This document shows, one piece after another, positions 1 through 10,865 of a DNA stretch of 64,000 nucleotides. Position numbers and translations under genes: made by a program. The notes under the pieces are model-generated. The model was not told where the DNA came from and made no database searches. It saw nothing but the letters and a program-made list of their open reading frames with translations. This stretch comes from Spirodela intermedia. Taxonomy: Eukaryota; Streptophyta; Magnoliopsida; Alismatales; Araceae. The stretch's first letter is position 1. Each line of letters opens with the position of its first letter. The DNA lies in contig LR746267.1 of assembly GCA_902729315.2 (NCBI GenBank), positions 3,542,386 to 3,606,385 on the forward strand, in the 5' to 3' direction.

Positions 1-35
1 AAGCAAGGGTATCATGAATTTCAAAATCAAAAGAC

Positions 36-1739
36 CTGTGGTTTCAAGCATCTGATGATGGCTTTAACTTCTCTGCAAGATTCCTGAAATAATACAACAA
101 AGAAGAATGTACAGATCATTTGTTTCAGTAATGCAATAAATTTCCTCTTTTGAAATGTAAACTATAATAGAAATGGAAAGGTGTCCATCCTAATGGCGAA
201 AGGGGTGGACGCAATCTAAATTACAATTATTAAGGCAGATGCTTGTTCGTAAAAACTAAAGTAAAAATACAGCAATACCCAATTCAGAAAAAACAATGCT
301 TAAAAACAAATCCGCCCTTGAAACGTTTGTTGAACACAGATTTGTAGGAAAAGGCACAAAACAGCTGCTTATCAGACAGCGATCAATCATTATTGCGATA
401 CACTGAGGGAGTGTTCTGGATGGCAGGGCAAAGTTTCAATTTTGGAAGACGGACAATAAGCACAATTACAGCCTTCTTGTGCAGAGGATTCTTTTGACAG
501 CATATTTCCATACACTTTAGGTCACCTTTTTCTTTAAGAATGCTAACAAAGATGTGTACTGCTCACTGAAATAAAAACAAGAGTAATATGAGGACTGTCA
601 GGCACCAAACCTAATGCATGGGAGAGCTGATTAGACTATCATCAACTAGTTAAAACTCAGATCGATATTTTCCCCAACCACCACTAGAACTAATGTATAG
701 AAATCTGTCCAGCAGCACCAAACATAAGACGACCAAGACTATCCAACAAAGATGAAGTGAGATGGAACCCCGTGCTACTTGAAGTCAACAACAAAGAATT
801 TTTAGTTAATCATTGTATGCTAGTTGGCATTGAAAGTATTCTTAGCTTGCTTTCATTTTCGTTGCCCTCTAATCTTTTACTAAAAACTAGATTATATTAA
901 CCTTCTCGAAACAACCTAATCCACGCTTCCAAGAAAGGTTAGGCCATGTCAACCAGAAATATAGCGGAGAAACGTTTGATTCAAAACATTTTTCGGACGC
1001 AATCTTTGGCCAGAACGATGAGAGATAAAGATACTTCGTGGGTGATCAAAAATGAGTGTACTTTATAACCGTGGTACGACGAATTTGGCCACCAATTGAG
1101 AGACAGAGAAGTACGTAAACGAAGAGTCACCTGAGACACGTGAGCTGTTCCGACCAAGTAGACATCGCAAGAACCACCCTCTGCTGACGACTCGCATTCT
1201 AAAACGACGACCCCCTTTGCTAACTCCTCCGGAAGAACTCTCTTAGGCTCCTCCATGAAGTCCTCCAGGCCGACCTCAGAATCTTCGAATTCTTCATCGA
1301 AACCAACCCCGGGAGCTTCGTCTGGCAAAATCGCGTTCTCTCCGCGAGCGCCACCGCCGGAAATCCCCCTTCCAGGATCGGGATCCGTCCGTGATCCCTC
1401 GGCATCGGTGATCTCAACACCGGAGACATAAATAAAACCGTCTCCACCGGACGTGGTCGATTCCGGCGACGACTCCCTGGCGGCCTCCATTCCCGTTCGA
1501 AATTCGGACCGTCGGAGGCACCGAGGGACTCGAGGTGGACGATTCGAAAGGAAGCGGAGCCGACGGAGGAGAACAGGCGGCGGAAGTTCCCCGGCGTGGC
1601 GGATCGCTCGAGGAGGGGATGAGGCCGCAGAGCGCGAGGCAACAAAGAGAGGGCGACGGTGGAGGAGAACCGACGGCGACGGCGACGTGGGTAGGCTAGA
1701 AGCTTCTAGCTTGGCCCCTCCTCGAGCAGAGAGATTCAT
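36..1739 (-). CDS. TraB/PrgY-family protein, 5' exons only (gene continues off the left edge)
   Basis: Exon 1 ends at 1131 (CAG|GTGACT) and exon 2 is 83-36 (16 codons, ESCREVKAIIRCLKPQ, ending CAG|GTCTTT). The joined junction VGTAHVSQ/ESCREV and the LKPQ end match the conserved start of the TraB/GumN domain (VGTAHVS...LKPQVVFLELC) of eukaryotic TraB-domain proteins. Plant members are associated with the mitochondrial outer membrane and their biochemical activity is unsettled. Two in-frame ATGs compete. The one at 1739 adds 83 residues rich in Arg, Ser and Pro and poor in acidic residues, like an organelle transit peptide, but has poor context (C at -3). The one at 1490 (MEAARESSPES) has G at -3 and +4 and resembles the acidic N-terminus usual in the family. 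The acidic stretch before the domain (roughly residues 45-65 from the second start) is low complexity. The remaining exons lie outside the window. Family assignment is firm; the start is not. Confidence 0.85.
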
Positions 1740-1762
1740 CAGCGGAGAAGAACCTCCGCCAT
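1739..1762 (-). promoter_or_regulatory. Upstream ORF in the TraB-gene leader, overlapping the first in-frame ATG
   Basis: An ATG in near-ideal context (GCCATGG) at 1762 opens a 7-codon reading frame, MAEVLLR, whose TGA (1741-1739) shares its last A with the ATG at 1739 (TGATG). If the transcript starts upstream of 1762, this uORF would intercept scanning ribosomes just before the long-form start and would favour reinitiation or use of the ATG at 1490. Seen directly; its use is inferred. Confidence 0.5.
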
Positions 1763-2012
1763 GGCCGCCGGTGGACCCCCAAGTGACAAACCTTCTGCTA
1801 GGTTTCTAACAAGCGGGCCGTTACAGGTGCGAGTTAAAGCTCAGTAAAGAGGACGGATTATCAAAAGAAATCATTCTTGAAGGTAGGTCTGTCACAAACC
1901 AAGCAACTGAAAACATGTGAAATTAGCAAAAAAGGCTTTTCTTTGGCTCTTGCCCACCTGATTGATTCCCTCATTTGTACCAGGTCTCCATTAAAGGCGC
2001 CACAAATACATT
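1763..2012. other. Intergenic, promoter side of the TraB gene
   Basis: Nothing gene-like on the plus strand. It should hold the TraB promoter (read leftwards). No clear TATA box seen. Confidence 0.4.
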
Positions 2013-2464
2013 TAAGCCCGGTCTTCTCTCTCTCCCTATCTTTCTACCTAGTAATCTCTCTCTCTCTCTCTATCTCTGTTTATCTATCTTTTTATCTCTC
2101 TCTCTCTCTCCCTATCTTTCTACCTATTGATCTCTCTCTCTCTATTTATTTATCTATCTATCTATATCTCTATTTATCTATCTTTTTATCTCTTTTTCTC
2201 TCTCTATCTATTTATCTATCTCTCTCTCTCCCTATCTTTCTACCTATTAATCTCTCTCTCTCTATCTATTTATCGTCACCTCTTTATTTAGCTATCCATC
2301 TATCTATCTCTCTCTCTTTATCTCTATCTTTGTCTATTTATTTTTTTATCTTTCTCTCTCTCTCTCTCCCCATCTGTATATCTATCTATTTATCCACCCA
2401 TCTCTCTCCATCTATTTATTTATTTCTATCTATCTCTATCTCTCAATATCTATCTATCTATCTT

Positions 2465-2506
<42 letters not shown>
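2013..2506. repeat. Compound CT / TATC / TTTA microsatellite, about 490 bp
   Basis: Interrupted runs of CT alternate with TATC and TTTA words, ending in (CT)n(TA)n around 2464-2506. An apparent 236-residue frame through it consists only of Leu/Ser/Ile/Tyr and is an artefact of the repeat. Confidence 0.9.
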
Positions 2507-2507
<1 letters not shown>

Positions 2508-2587
2508 CTTATCTGAAATGTGGAGTATATAATCATGCAAATTTGAATGAGCATTGGGCCAAGACAACAAGAACAATAAAGTGTTAG

Positions 2588-3057
2588 CCTTCTACTCATT
2601 ATGTGCTCCTATAGAATTATCAATCAAATCCTCATGTTAAATGACACTAAAAACTCATTCCCTACACACTCTTGTTAATTGGTTTTCAGTCCTTGGAAGA
2701 TTACATTGAATGGATATCCTCGCAAATTCGTTGGATATGCCCTTCACCATTAAATTTCTGAAATGAAGGGAGAGAGTAAGGTTTTGAGGTTATTATAGCA
2801 ATTTCCAACCAATTATTCATGCTAAATTAGTAAATAGTACCTCAACATGAAAATATGTAACACACATAGGCCACAGTGAATAAAATTAGAGATGGAGCTT
2901 GCAAGGAAACTACAGGTAATATTATAAATGCAGGGTCTTATGGACAAACGAAGCCATTTTTTAGGGTAGAAAACGAAAAAACCAGCAACCCCATGATTCT
3001 CAGTGGTGGAAGGTTCGCCCTCCCGTGAGGATCAATGGAACCCCACTCAAAAGATTC
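2588..3057. other. Intergenic, nothing recognised
   Basis: AT-rich, with no open frame of note, no RNA gene and no clear repeat. Confidence 0.5.
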
Positions 3058-3606
3058 GAATTTTATCCGAAATATTTAAAAATTAATTCTCATCTAAATA
3101 TAAATATTAAATTATCTTGCTGTGATATGTAGATACACTGGATCACGCCTTTGGTGGACTGGACAGTACACGAGTGACGTGTACTAGGCGACAAAAGGAA
3201 GTGGGGCCTACAAGGAGAAGCTACCCCCCGGTTTTGGATGAAATATATCTTTATATTTTTACTTTCATACTGACTATTTAACTTGTTTTACCATAATAAA
3301 TAGAGAGTGACGTGTGGTCAAGAATGTGGGCCCCATACACGTGGCGGGTAGCCCAAACCCGCCGGAGACTCTCTCCCTCCCCGTCCACCGGGATTCGGAG
3401 GAAACCGAGAGCAACCCCGTTCGGCCGTTAATACGAAATTATCCTTTATATTTAATTTCATAAGTAAATGAAGCTATTTAAATTATTTTACTATGATATA
3501 TCGATTCGTAACTAACCTGTGGGGCCCACACCCACGTGGTACTCCAAAACCGCGGGATACTGCCCCCCCGGGTTTCGGAGGAAACCGAGTGCACACCCAT
3601 TTGGCC
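3058..3606. repeat. Diverged tandem repeat of about 170-180 bp upstream of the wound-induced gene, carrying ACGTG boxes
   Basis: Each unit has an AT-rich half, then a GC-rich half with GTGGGGCC or GTGGGCCCC and a CCCCCCGG-like end. The phrase TTCGGAGGAAACCGAG recurs near 3393 and near 3574; a looser copy starts near 3232 (GGTTTTGGATGAAA). ACGT-core motifs lie at 3175-3181, 3308-3314 (TGACGTG), 3338-3344 (CACGTGG) and 3532-3539 (CCACGTGG). ACGT cores are bZIP/bHLH sites, so the array may act as a multiplied enhancer for the gene at 3856. Confidence 0.6.
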
Positions 3607-3686
3607 AACAGCTCTCTCTCTATCACCAGCGGGTTTACGAAAACCAGTGGCCCTGGTTCAGCTGGGTTTCATCTCATCGGAGCTTC

Positions 3687-3693
3687 TTAAATA
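3687..3693 (+). promoter_or_regulatory. Possible TATA element of the wound-induced gene
   Basis: TTAAATA sits about 165 bp before the ATG and would place a start near 3718, giving a leader of about 140 bases with a GA run. Weak match, so tentative. Confidence 0.35.
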
Positions 3694-3855
3694 CTCCGGC
3701 TCCTCGTCCACCTCTCCGGCAAGGGAACCAGTTGCAGAAGAGCTCGGCGATCCAGAGAGGGCATTCCTCGAACACCCACCGTCTTCGAGAATCTGCGCAT
3801 CAGGGAACACAGACAGAGAGAGATAGAGGGAGATAGAGAGAGAGAGGGAGGAGAG

Positions 3856-4113
3856 ATGAGTTCTTCGAGCAAAGCTTGGTTGGTGGCGGCGAGCGTGGGG
3901 GTGGTGGAGGCGCTCAAGGACCAGGGGGTCTGCAGGTGGAACCACGCCTTCAGATCGCTGCACCGGCACGCCAAGGGCAGCATGGGATCTCTCTCCGTGG
4001 CGCAGAGGCTGCCGGCGGCGGTGGATCGGAGACCGGAGGTGACCGAGAGGGCGAAGCAGGCGGAGGAGTCGCTGAGGACGGTCATGTACCTTAGCTGCTG
4101 GGGCCCCAACTGA
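3856..4113 (+). CDS. Wound-induced protein, WIP / DUF3774 family, 85 aa
   Basis: Intronless 85-residue protein starting MSSSSKAWLVAASVGVVEAL and ending AEESLRTVMYLSCWGPN. Both ends are hallmarks of the plant wound-responsive family (DUF3774), small proteins with an N-terminal hydrophobic segment (about residues 7-20) and an invariant C-terminal SLRTVMYLSCWGPN. The central CRWNHAFRSLHRHAK also matches the family CRWNxAxRSxxxH motif. Length fits (family about 80-95). The molecular role is poorly known; members respond to wounding, hypoxia or cold. The start is the first ATG of the frame, directly after a GA-rich leader (3823-3855). Promoter-side ACGTG repeats are listed separately. Confidence 0.93.
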   Translation: MSSSSKAWLVAASVGVVEALKDQGVCRWNHAFRSLHRHAKGSMGSLSVAQRLPAAVDRRPEVTERAKQAEESLRTVMYLSCWGPN

Positions 4114-4818
4114 GAGCAGAGATGGTGAGGAAGAAGAGCAAGACCCCGTAAATATGGAAGATCTTCTTCTTCTTCTTCTTCTTCTTCCTCCCTTTCTCCT
4201 TCCCGTCGCTGTACAGAACCCGATCTCCAGGGTATATATGAAGATATGGAATGGAGGCCTTCCTTCCACTGCAAATCTCCGCAAGTAATTGAAAGGATTC
4301 GTTAGAGAGAAGGAAATCCATCCGCTGAAACTCTGAATCTGATCATCCGCGTGGCTCCCCCTTGGTCGCCGTCGCAGGAAGAACACCCCTCGATCGTGGC
4401 GTTCAACTCCCAATTATCTTTGCCATCTTCATTCCACTGCAAATCTCCGCAAGGAATTGAAAGGATTCGTTAGAGAGAAGGAGATCCATTGGCTGAAACT
4501 CTGAATATTATCCTCTGTGTGGTTCCCCTTTCATCGCCGTCGCAAGAAGAACACCCTCGATCCCGGCGATCGACTACCTATTATTTTCGCCATCTTCCCG
4601 TGAATAGAAGGATTCTTGACTAGGCAGAGATCCCTTGGCAGAATCTCCGCTGAATGAGTTAGGATTTTCTCCAGATCGCCGTCCGGGGAAGAAGAACAAC
4701 CTTGGGTCACTGCGCTCGACTCTCGATTAGCCTCCCCCTCATTCATAAGATGGTGAAAGATCCTCCTACAAAGCAGATATGCGTCAGCCGAAACTCGGAA
4801 TCTCCTGTGATCCTGTCC
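4114..4818. repeat. Tandem repeat of about 168 bp, two good copies plus degenerate copies
   Basis: The phrase TTCCACTGCAAATCTCCGCA occurs at 4264 and 4432, with the following 160 bases (GAAAGGATTCGTTAGAGAGA, then GCTGAAACTCTGAAT, then CGCCGTCGCA) repeated in order. A weaker third unit runs from about 4596 (GAATAGAAGGATTC) to about 4760. The first 150 bases after the WIP stop codon, with a CTT run at 4164-4190, probably include its 3' UTR. Confidence 0.7.
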
Positions 4819-5214
4819 CTCGATCGCGGCCCTCGAATTGAGTACCGCTCCTCATGAGAGAATCAAATCGCGAGTGAGAACGATGAAATCGCCGGAGATT
4901 CCTCTCTGCATTACCACCTCGATCGCAGCCCTCGAATTGAGTAGTGCTCCTTGCTAGAGAATCAAATCGTGAGTGAGAACGAAGAAATCGCCAGAGATTC
5001 CTCTCTGCATCACTACCTCGATCGTGGTCCTCGAGTTGAGCAGTGCACCTTGCTAGAGAATCAAATCGTGAGTGAGAACGAAGAAATCTCCGGAGATTCC
5101 TATCTGCATCACCACCTCGATCGCGGTCCTCGAATTGAGTAGTATTCCTTGCTAGAGAATCAAATAATGAGAGAGAATGATGGAATCGCCGGAAATTTCT
5201 CTCCGCATCACCGC
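4819..5214. repeat. Four-copy tandem repeat with an exact 99-bp period
   Basis: Units start with CTCGATCG at 4819, 4918, 5017 and 5116, each exactly 99 bp with only substitutions. A short ATCACCGC trinucleotide-like extension and a final CTCGATCGCC follow to 5240. Because 99 is divisible by 3 a frame stays open (4951-5142), but I see no sign that it is a gene. Confidence 0.92.
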
Positions 5215-5240
5215 ATCACCGCATCACCGCCTCGATCGCC

Positions 5241-6130
5241 CATCCCTGAACCAGGGTGGTATTTCATATACTTTATCACCGAACGTTACGGCTTGCCTCC
5301 AAATGTTGGTCTCGAGAGTCCCATTTTCCGAATTCGTAAAAAGAAAAACCATTTATTTGGGTTTTTTTCAAAATTTACAACGTTTTTTTCATGATTTTTA
5401 GTCTGTTCAATTATTTTTATATAAAGTTACCTATAAAGTCATTTATTCTCTAAAGTAAATAGCGACGTGATGCTTATGTGGCACACCACATGGGCATTTT
5501 TTTGACACGTGGCTCTTGGAATCACACTCCCCTCTCTCTTTCTCGAATCTTTTACAACTGTTTTAAAAATATAAAAATGTCGCAGATATTTCATTATTAA
5601 ATAGAAATTTCATATACCTCATGAAGAACAACTTTTAGATGAAAATATAATAACTTGGAAAAAAACCAGAATTTTTTTAATAAAGTTTTATCATTAATGG
5701 TGATGTTGACTGCATTTTCAACCTCCATTAATTCAGATGGAATTCAATATTAAATTAGTTTTTTAGGTATAGTAAATTCAAATTTTATGACTTTCTAGGA
5801 AGGATATTATGAGAACTTTAGAAAAAATAACTTTATTATTTAAAACTTTCTTCACTTAAGCCCAATAAAACTAGTGAATAACACAAAATAGGTTTTTACA
5901 AATAATAAAATCATAAAAATTCCATTAATATTATTTTATATCAAGTATGTGGAAATAATTCCTCAATTATAAATTCATTTTTAAAAATTACATACTTTTT
6001 TATGACATATCCTTCCAATACCATTCAAATATGAAACCTAGGTAACAAGGTGTCTTATTTTAATATCTATAAATTAAAGTTCTTATAATTTTTTAAGGAG
6101 CTATGTATAGTTGTCCCAATCCTAGTTATC
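5241..6130. other. AT-rich intergenic DNA, nothing recognised
   Basis: No coding or RNA signal. AT content rises sharply from about 5330, marking entry into a repeat-rich block. Confidence 0.5.
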
Positions 6131-6133
6131 TAA

Positions 6134-6350
6134 CATGAGGTTCCAATAACATAGCCTTATTGCATGCGTGAGTATGACCACAAGTGTATGTGTATATGGG
6201 CACATGCATATAGCAACACACCATGGCTGCTTGGCAGGAGCAGTAGCATGGGATGCCATATGTGCATGCAAGGTGCACAAGAGTGCACAGCACCACAAAG
6301 GCCTTTATTAGTGTGAGGCAAGACCATAGCATATCATGTTAGCTGCTACC
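6134..6350. repeat. Left copy of a diverged direct repeat (possible old 5' LTR remnant)
   Basis: It starts CATGAGGTTCCAA and shares ordered blocks with 11861-12120, including the closing sequence with a shared GGCAAGAC. The copies are about 5.7 kb apart and bracket gypsy gag and protease remains, as an old LTR pair would. No intact TG...CA ends were found. Confidence 0.45.
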
Positions 6351-8675
6351 ATGGCACAACAAGGTGCTGATTGATAACACATGAATAATGTGTTGGATTA
6401 TGCCTTGTCTTAGTTAATTTTACATTTCTATGATATTATTAATATGTTTTTCACATTGATCTTTACAATTTTTAACATGTTTCAAGGTATCTTAGTGTTT
6501 AAAATATTTTTCTTAGAATTTTATGAGATTAATCTCGTCATACACATTTGAGTGGCTTATTAAATATGATTATTATAGACATTACATATGTTTTCATGAT
6601 TTTATTAATTATTTTTGATAATTTTAAGAATTTGTGCCTCAAGTCATGGGCATTTCATCAACAATTGTGATGCAACAGCTTGAACATTACTCGTGAGGAG
6701 TGAGAAGGCAGTCTTGTGGTGGGAGAAAGATCCAATGACTTATGAGAGAGCACAAGAGAAGGAAGACCATTGATCTAACAGAGTGTGGCCTTGCGGGAGA
6801 TGATGTCACCATAACCTTTGGGCAATTTCTCTTGTGCCAGCAAGAGAAGAGAGAGATGAAACAACACCCTATACATTTAGAGAAAACTCATGTCATGGAT
6901 AGCTTCTTGATTAAGGAAACCTTTGACGATTTAACTAGCCTAGAAGGTATAAGGTTTTCTGAGCTCCACAACATGTGAATGCATGTGTGTCAATATGGAG
7001 CACTCCTCATCTTACATGAAGGAGGTCTCTCTCACTACTTCAAGTAAATGCCTCTTCTTGGTGGAAGTAAGGAAGAAAGAGCAGTGACACCAAGTGTTTA
7101 CTTCGAGATGAGGAAAGTCTATTTATTTTAGGTTAGATTTTAGTTAGAAATTTAGGAGTAAAAGTCACAAACACTTGATTGTCATTTTTACGCCAACTAG
7201 ATCTGAGAAATTAGATTTGGATTCATTAACTTATCTTTTCTCTCTTTCTAGTCCATGACCTCTTGTTTCCTTTTTAGCTCTATCTTTCGTTAGAATGAGC
7301 ATGAGTTAGTAAAGAAATTCCTTGATGAGACAACCTGACTCGCTACTATCTATAAATATTTTACGAATCACATTAAAACATAACTCATAATATTTTGACT
7401 GAGGAGATTAAGGACTAACAACACTTGTAGAAAATCATACTTATCAAATGACACTATTGTCAAAGAATTTTAAGTGTTGAACTTTTTTATGTATGTTGTT
7501 TTTAATGAAGATAATTTTAGTTTCTTAAGTTTTATTTGTAGAAAAGGTGATGTGGATACTAGTCAATTACTTAGATAAATTTTAAGGAACAAGGTAAGCT
7601 TTGAAGAATTTTGTTGCAGTCATATCAAGCAAATTTGAAATGAATTTAAGAGATATTGACTTGAACAATATTCATTCAATCGTGTCATTTAACTTTCTTT
7701 GTTGAATGTGACCTATTTATTTGAGCAAAATCAACCTTGAGACAATAGTTTTTGTTTAAGAACATTACAAAGTTTTCATATAATATTTTTTTGATAAAAT
7801 AAATTAAATATATTTGAAATTCTAACTCTTTTCTTTATCTTGACCAAATGTGAATTACTCAAAATAGTTACAATGTGTGCTTACAAATATTTGAAGTCTA
7901 ACTTGCAAGATTGATTAAGGATATTAATCTACAAACATATTTGAAATTAATTGCCTAACCTCTCTTTTGTGTTGCAACTTATATTAACATTCACATTGAA
8001 TAACTATTGTGAGAAAATGAGACAAGAACAACCTTAAGTAGAAAATTTAGCTTCAAAACAAGTAAACATCTCAAAAATTGACTTTAAATTTTGAAATATT
8101 TTCTAGATTACATGATTTTTCTGAAACTATGATAAATCATAATTGTTGTATAGTCATTGAATGATTGGCTAAAATTCTAACTATTAGTTTTGGTGGCTAA
8201 GATCTTTTTATTGGCTATTTTTTAAAAAACAACTCATAAGTTTCAAATTTTTTCTGAAGAATCAAAGAGGGAACCTTAGAAATAAGGACATAAATTATTA
8301 TTACAGGTTAGTTATATCTTGTGCATGATCAATATACACAGAAATTGATTATTACTTCTTAGTTCAGATTTCTTGTAAAGATTAAATATTTTTTTATAAA
8401 AAAATAGTTAATCTTGAATATTTTCATGTAATTTTATTCATTATGATCATCGAGGATTTTGTACACATCTTGCTAGTCAAAATATATAGGATTGACATAG
8501 TGATAAGTAGACATATCAGAATGAATTAGCAAAACTAGAAGTAGGTGAATGCAAGGACATAGATCTTAGAAAAATGTAGTCATTCCACCAGAAAAAGAGT
8601 TAGGAGAAACATCACAAGTAGAAGTGATCTTGGAAAAAGAAAAAAAAAAAAGGAAACTAAAGAGAAAATAGAAGA
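6351..8675. other. AT-rich, probably decayed transposon DNA
   Basis: No recognisable protein. A 78-codon frame at 6742-6978 (MREHKRRKTIDLTECG...) matches no family I know and is followed by AT-rich sequence with stops in all frames. It may be internal retroelement sequence. Confidence 0.4.
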
Positions 8676-9290
8676 ATGTGTCTTAGAGATCACCCAACTT
8701 TCTTACAATATAGACAAATGAATATAGTCAATGCTCCTATAGAGAATGATGTCAACTTTAGTGTTGATCATTACTTTGTTCAAATATTACCACATTTTCA
8801 TGGAATGACTCATGAGAAGCCATATGAGCATTTAGAAGATTTCTCACAAGTTTGTGAGATTCATATTATCTCAACATTCTCATTGAGAGAGTGAAGACGA
8901 GATTGTTCTTATTCACACTCAAAGATAAAGCTAAGGACTTACTTCATGCCTTGGTCTAAGAGCTAAATTTGTGGAATGACATGGAGGCAGCATTAATTCA
9001 GAAATTTTATGTAATAAGAAAAATAAATTTTATTAGAAGGGCAATTAGTGATTTTGTGCAAGGGCCTCAAGAATCTTTTTATGAGACATGAGAGAGAGTT
9101 AAGGAATACACCTACCAATGTCCACATTATGGGATATAAAATTGATAATTAGTGTAGATTTTTTATAAAGATTTCAATGAGAGACATAAACACATGATTG
9201 ATGCTACCTCAAGTGGGACTTTTATGAACAAATATGAACATTATAGGAGCACAATCTATAAAATTTGACAATATACTTCTGATCCTTGGT
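8676..9290 (+). mobile_element. Decayed Ty3/gypsy gag (Athila/Tat-like)
   Basis: Reading with frameshifts, the order of motifs is that of this gag type: FHGMTHEKPYEHLEDF, then LFLFTLKDKAKDLLHAL, then IQKFYVIRKINFIRRAISDF, FVQGPQESFYET, ERVKEYTYQCPHYGI, and IDATSSGTFMNKYE. These correspond to the FxGxxxEDPxxHLxxF, LFPFSLKDKAKxWL, SFYEAWERFK and CPHHG blocks known in plant Athila/Tat gag. Several stops and frame breaks show it is long dead. Confidence 0.75.
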
Positions 9291-9800
9291 GTTGGAGGGG
9301 GAGCTAAGTTTGTCTAATTGTATCCATCTTCTTTCGTTTATTATTTCTTATTCTCTTCTTTTCCTTTCTTCGATCTTTGCTTAGTTACTACTTAAAACTA
9401 AACAAAATTCAATTATTTTAAGGTTATTTAAGTTAATTTTATTTCATATTACATTAACAACCATCATTATCTTTTGCCCCTTTGTTTAATACCATTTAAC
9501 ATATTTTTTCTAATAAAACTCATTTTTTTGTTTGCAACATAGTGCAAACATTAGTTTTTGTCCCTATATTAGTCTTAATGTTGTAAATATATTTATTTTA
9601 TGTCTATTTTGTTCAAATTATCTTCTAGTAATAGACTAATATGTATATGGTTTGACTTTTGTAGGTCATTGCTTTGGACTTGAGGAGTAACAAAGGAGTA
9701 AGAATAGTTTGAGCAATTTTTGCTAATTTCACTATTCACTTGAGTCAAAGTTAGCTATCTTTTGAATAAAATTTAATTTTTTATATATTTAAATTATTTA
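9291..9800. other. AT-rich spacer between two gypsy remnants
   Basis: No coding signal. It lies between two gag remnants of different type, so it probably contains the boundary of a nested insertion. Confidence 0.4.
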
Positions 9801-10865
9801 TATTTCAATACAATGACAAAAGGCACATCAACTCAGAACACATAAGAGTTGGATAACTTTATGTTGAGAGAGTAGTTCTAGTCTGGAAATTACTCATGTG
9901 TGACATAGATGTCCCTTTGGCAACTTTGTCACATTGGAATGATTCAATAATACATAAATAAGTTTACTTCAATTATTTTAGACATCAAGGGCATGTTGGA
10001 GGATAATAAGATATTTAATTTTGTGGTTGAGTTGTAGCCATGGGTGTAGATGAAACTCAAGCATCTAAGAGCTCAAAAACTCAAATTGGTGATGATAGTA
10101 GCTAACACACTCATTGACTTATAAAGCTCCAAACACTTGTGGGATGCCAAGAGGCGTGAACTAGTTAGAGGAACAAAGAATGAACTTTCAAGGGTGACCA
10201 CTACAAGACAAAACATGCATGACACCAGGAACTAACAATCGCAAAGCATCATAGAGGACCCAAGCCTACTAAATTGGTTGTGTAGGGTTATAACAACAAG
10301 GTTGGTTGCTTCATGTGCAAGTGACTACACCTAAAGAGAGACTATCCAAAAAGAGTTGCCAACATGATGGCAACATAAAAAGAAGTAGACAATAATATAC
10401 CAACCCTCTATAAATATTGTGTGCATTGCAGCAACACAAAGATCGGATGGTTTGGTGACAAGTTGATCTATGTGGAGATCTTCATCAACACCCAAACTAC
10501 ACTCATGATGGTTGATAGTGGAGTATCCCATAATTTCTTCTTGGAAAATGAGACAGCACAAATGTGCTAGATGTTTTCATGAGGAGATGACCAAGTCAAA
10601 ACTATTAACTTAGTGGCATGTACCCCTATCAATATTGCCCATGGAGCACTACTAATGATCAAAGTGTGGGAAGTTGTGTTAAACTTCTAAGTGCTCAAAC
10701 TAGATGGCTTTGTGTTGTACTCTATGTATGTTCCTAGGTATGGGTGTTCTCCCATTTGGATGGTCTTCTTGTTGTAGTTAAGTCAAGTCCTTCCTTTGTC
10801 TTCAAAGTGCAAGGGATCAAGAAGAACCTTGTGATGTTATCAACACTTCAGGTTATAGATGAGTA
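9800..10865 (+). mobile_element. Second decayed Ty3/gypsy element: gag C-terminal part and aspartic protease
   Basis: The gag part reads GMLEDNKIFNFVVEL, stop, PWV, stop, MKLKHLRAQKL, then IVANTLIDL (9962-10120). This is the plant gypsy block with the pattern MSEEDKLFNFVDGLQPWAQTEL followed by AAxxLVDF. A retropepsin active site follows, MVDSGVSHNFF (about 10505-10540), preceded by IYVEIFINTQ. The end of the protease region (SPSFVFKVQGIKKN, LVMLSTLQV) lies at about 10790-10860. Stops and frameshifts are frequent. This gag class differs from that at 8676, so two gypsy lineages are present. Confidence 0.7.

Noticed and set aside
540-565. Possible terminal exon of the TraB gene (acceptor TTTATTTCAG at 566, reading EQYTSLLAFLKKKVT then stop)
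   Set aside because: It does not continue the TraB domain and its phase does not fit the phase-0 end of exon 1. The exon at 83-36 matches the family exactly, so this is a cryptic acceptor or unrelated.
4951-5142. 63-codon frame through the 99-bp repeats
   Set aside because: It stays open only because 99 is a multiple of three; no family match and no gene signals. Kept as a repeat, with the coding option noted in a finding.
6742-6978. 78-codon frame starting MREHKRRKTIDLTECG
   Set aside because: No recognised domain, and it sits in a decayed AT-rich transposon block; not enough to call a gene.
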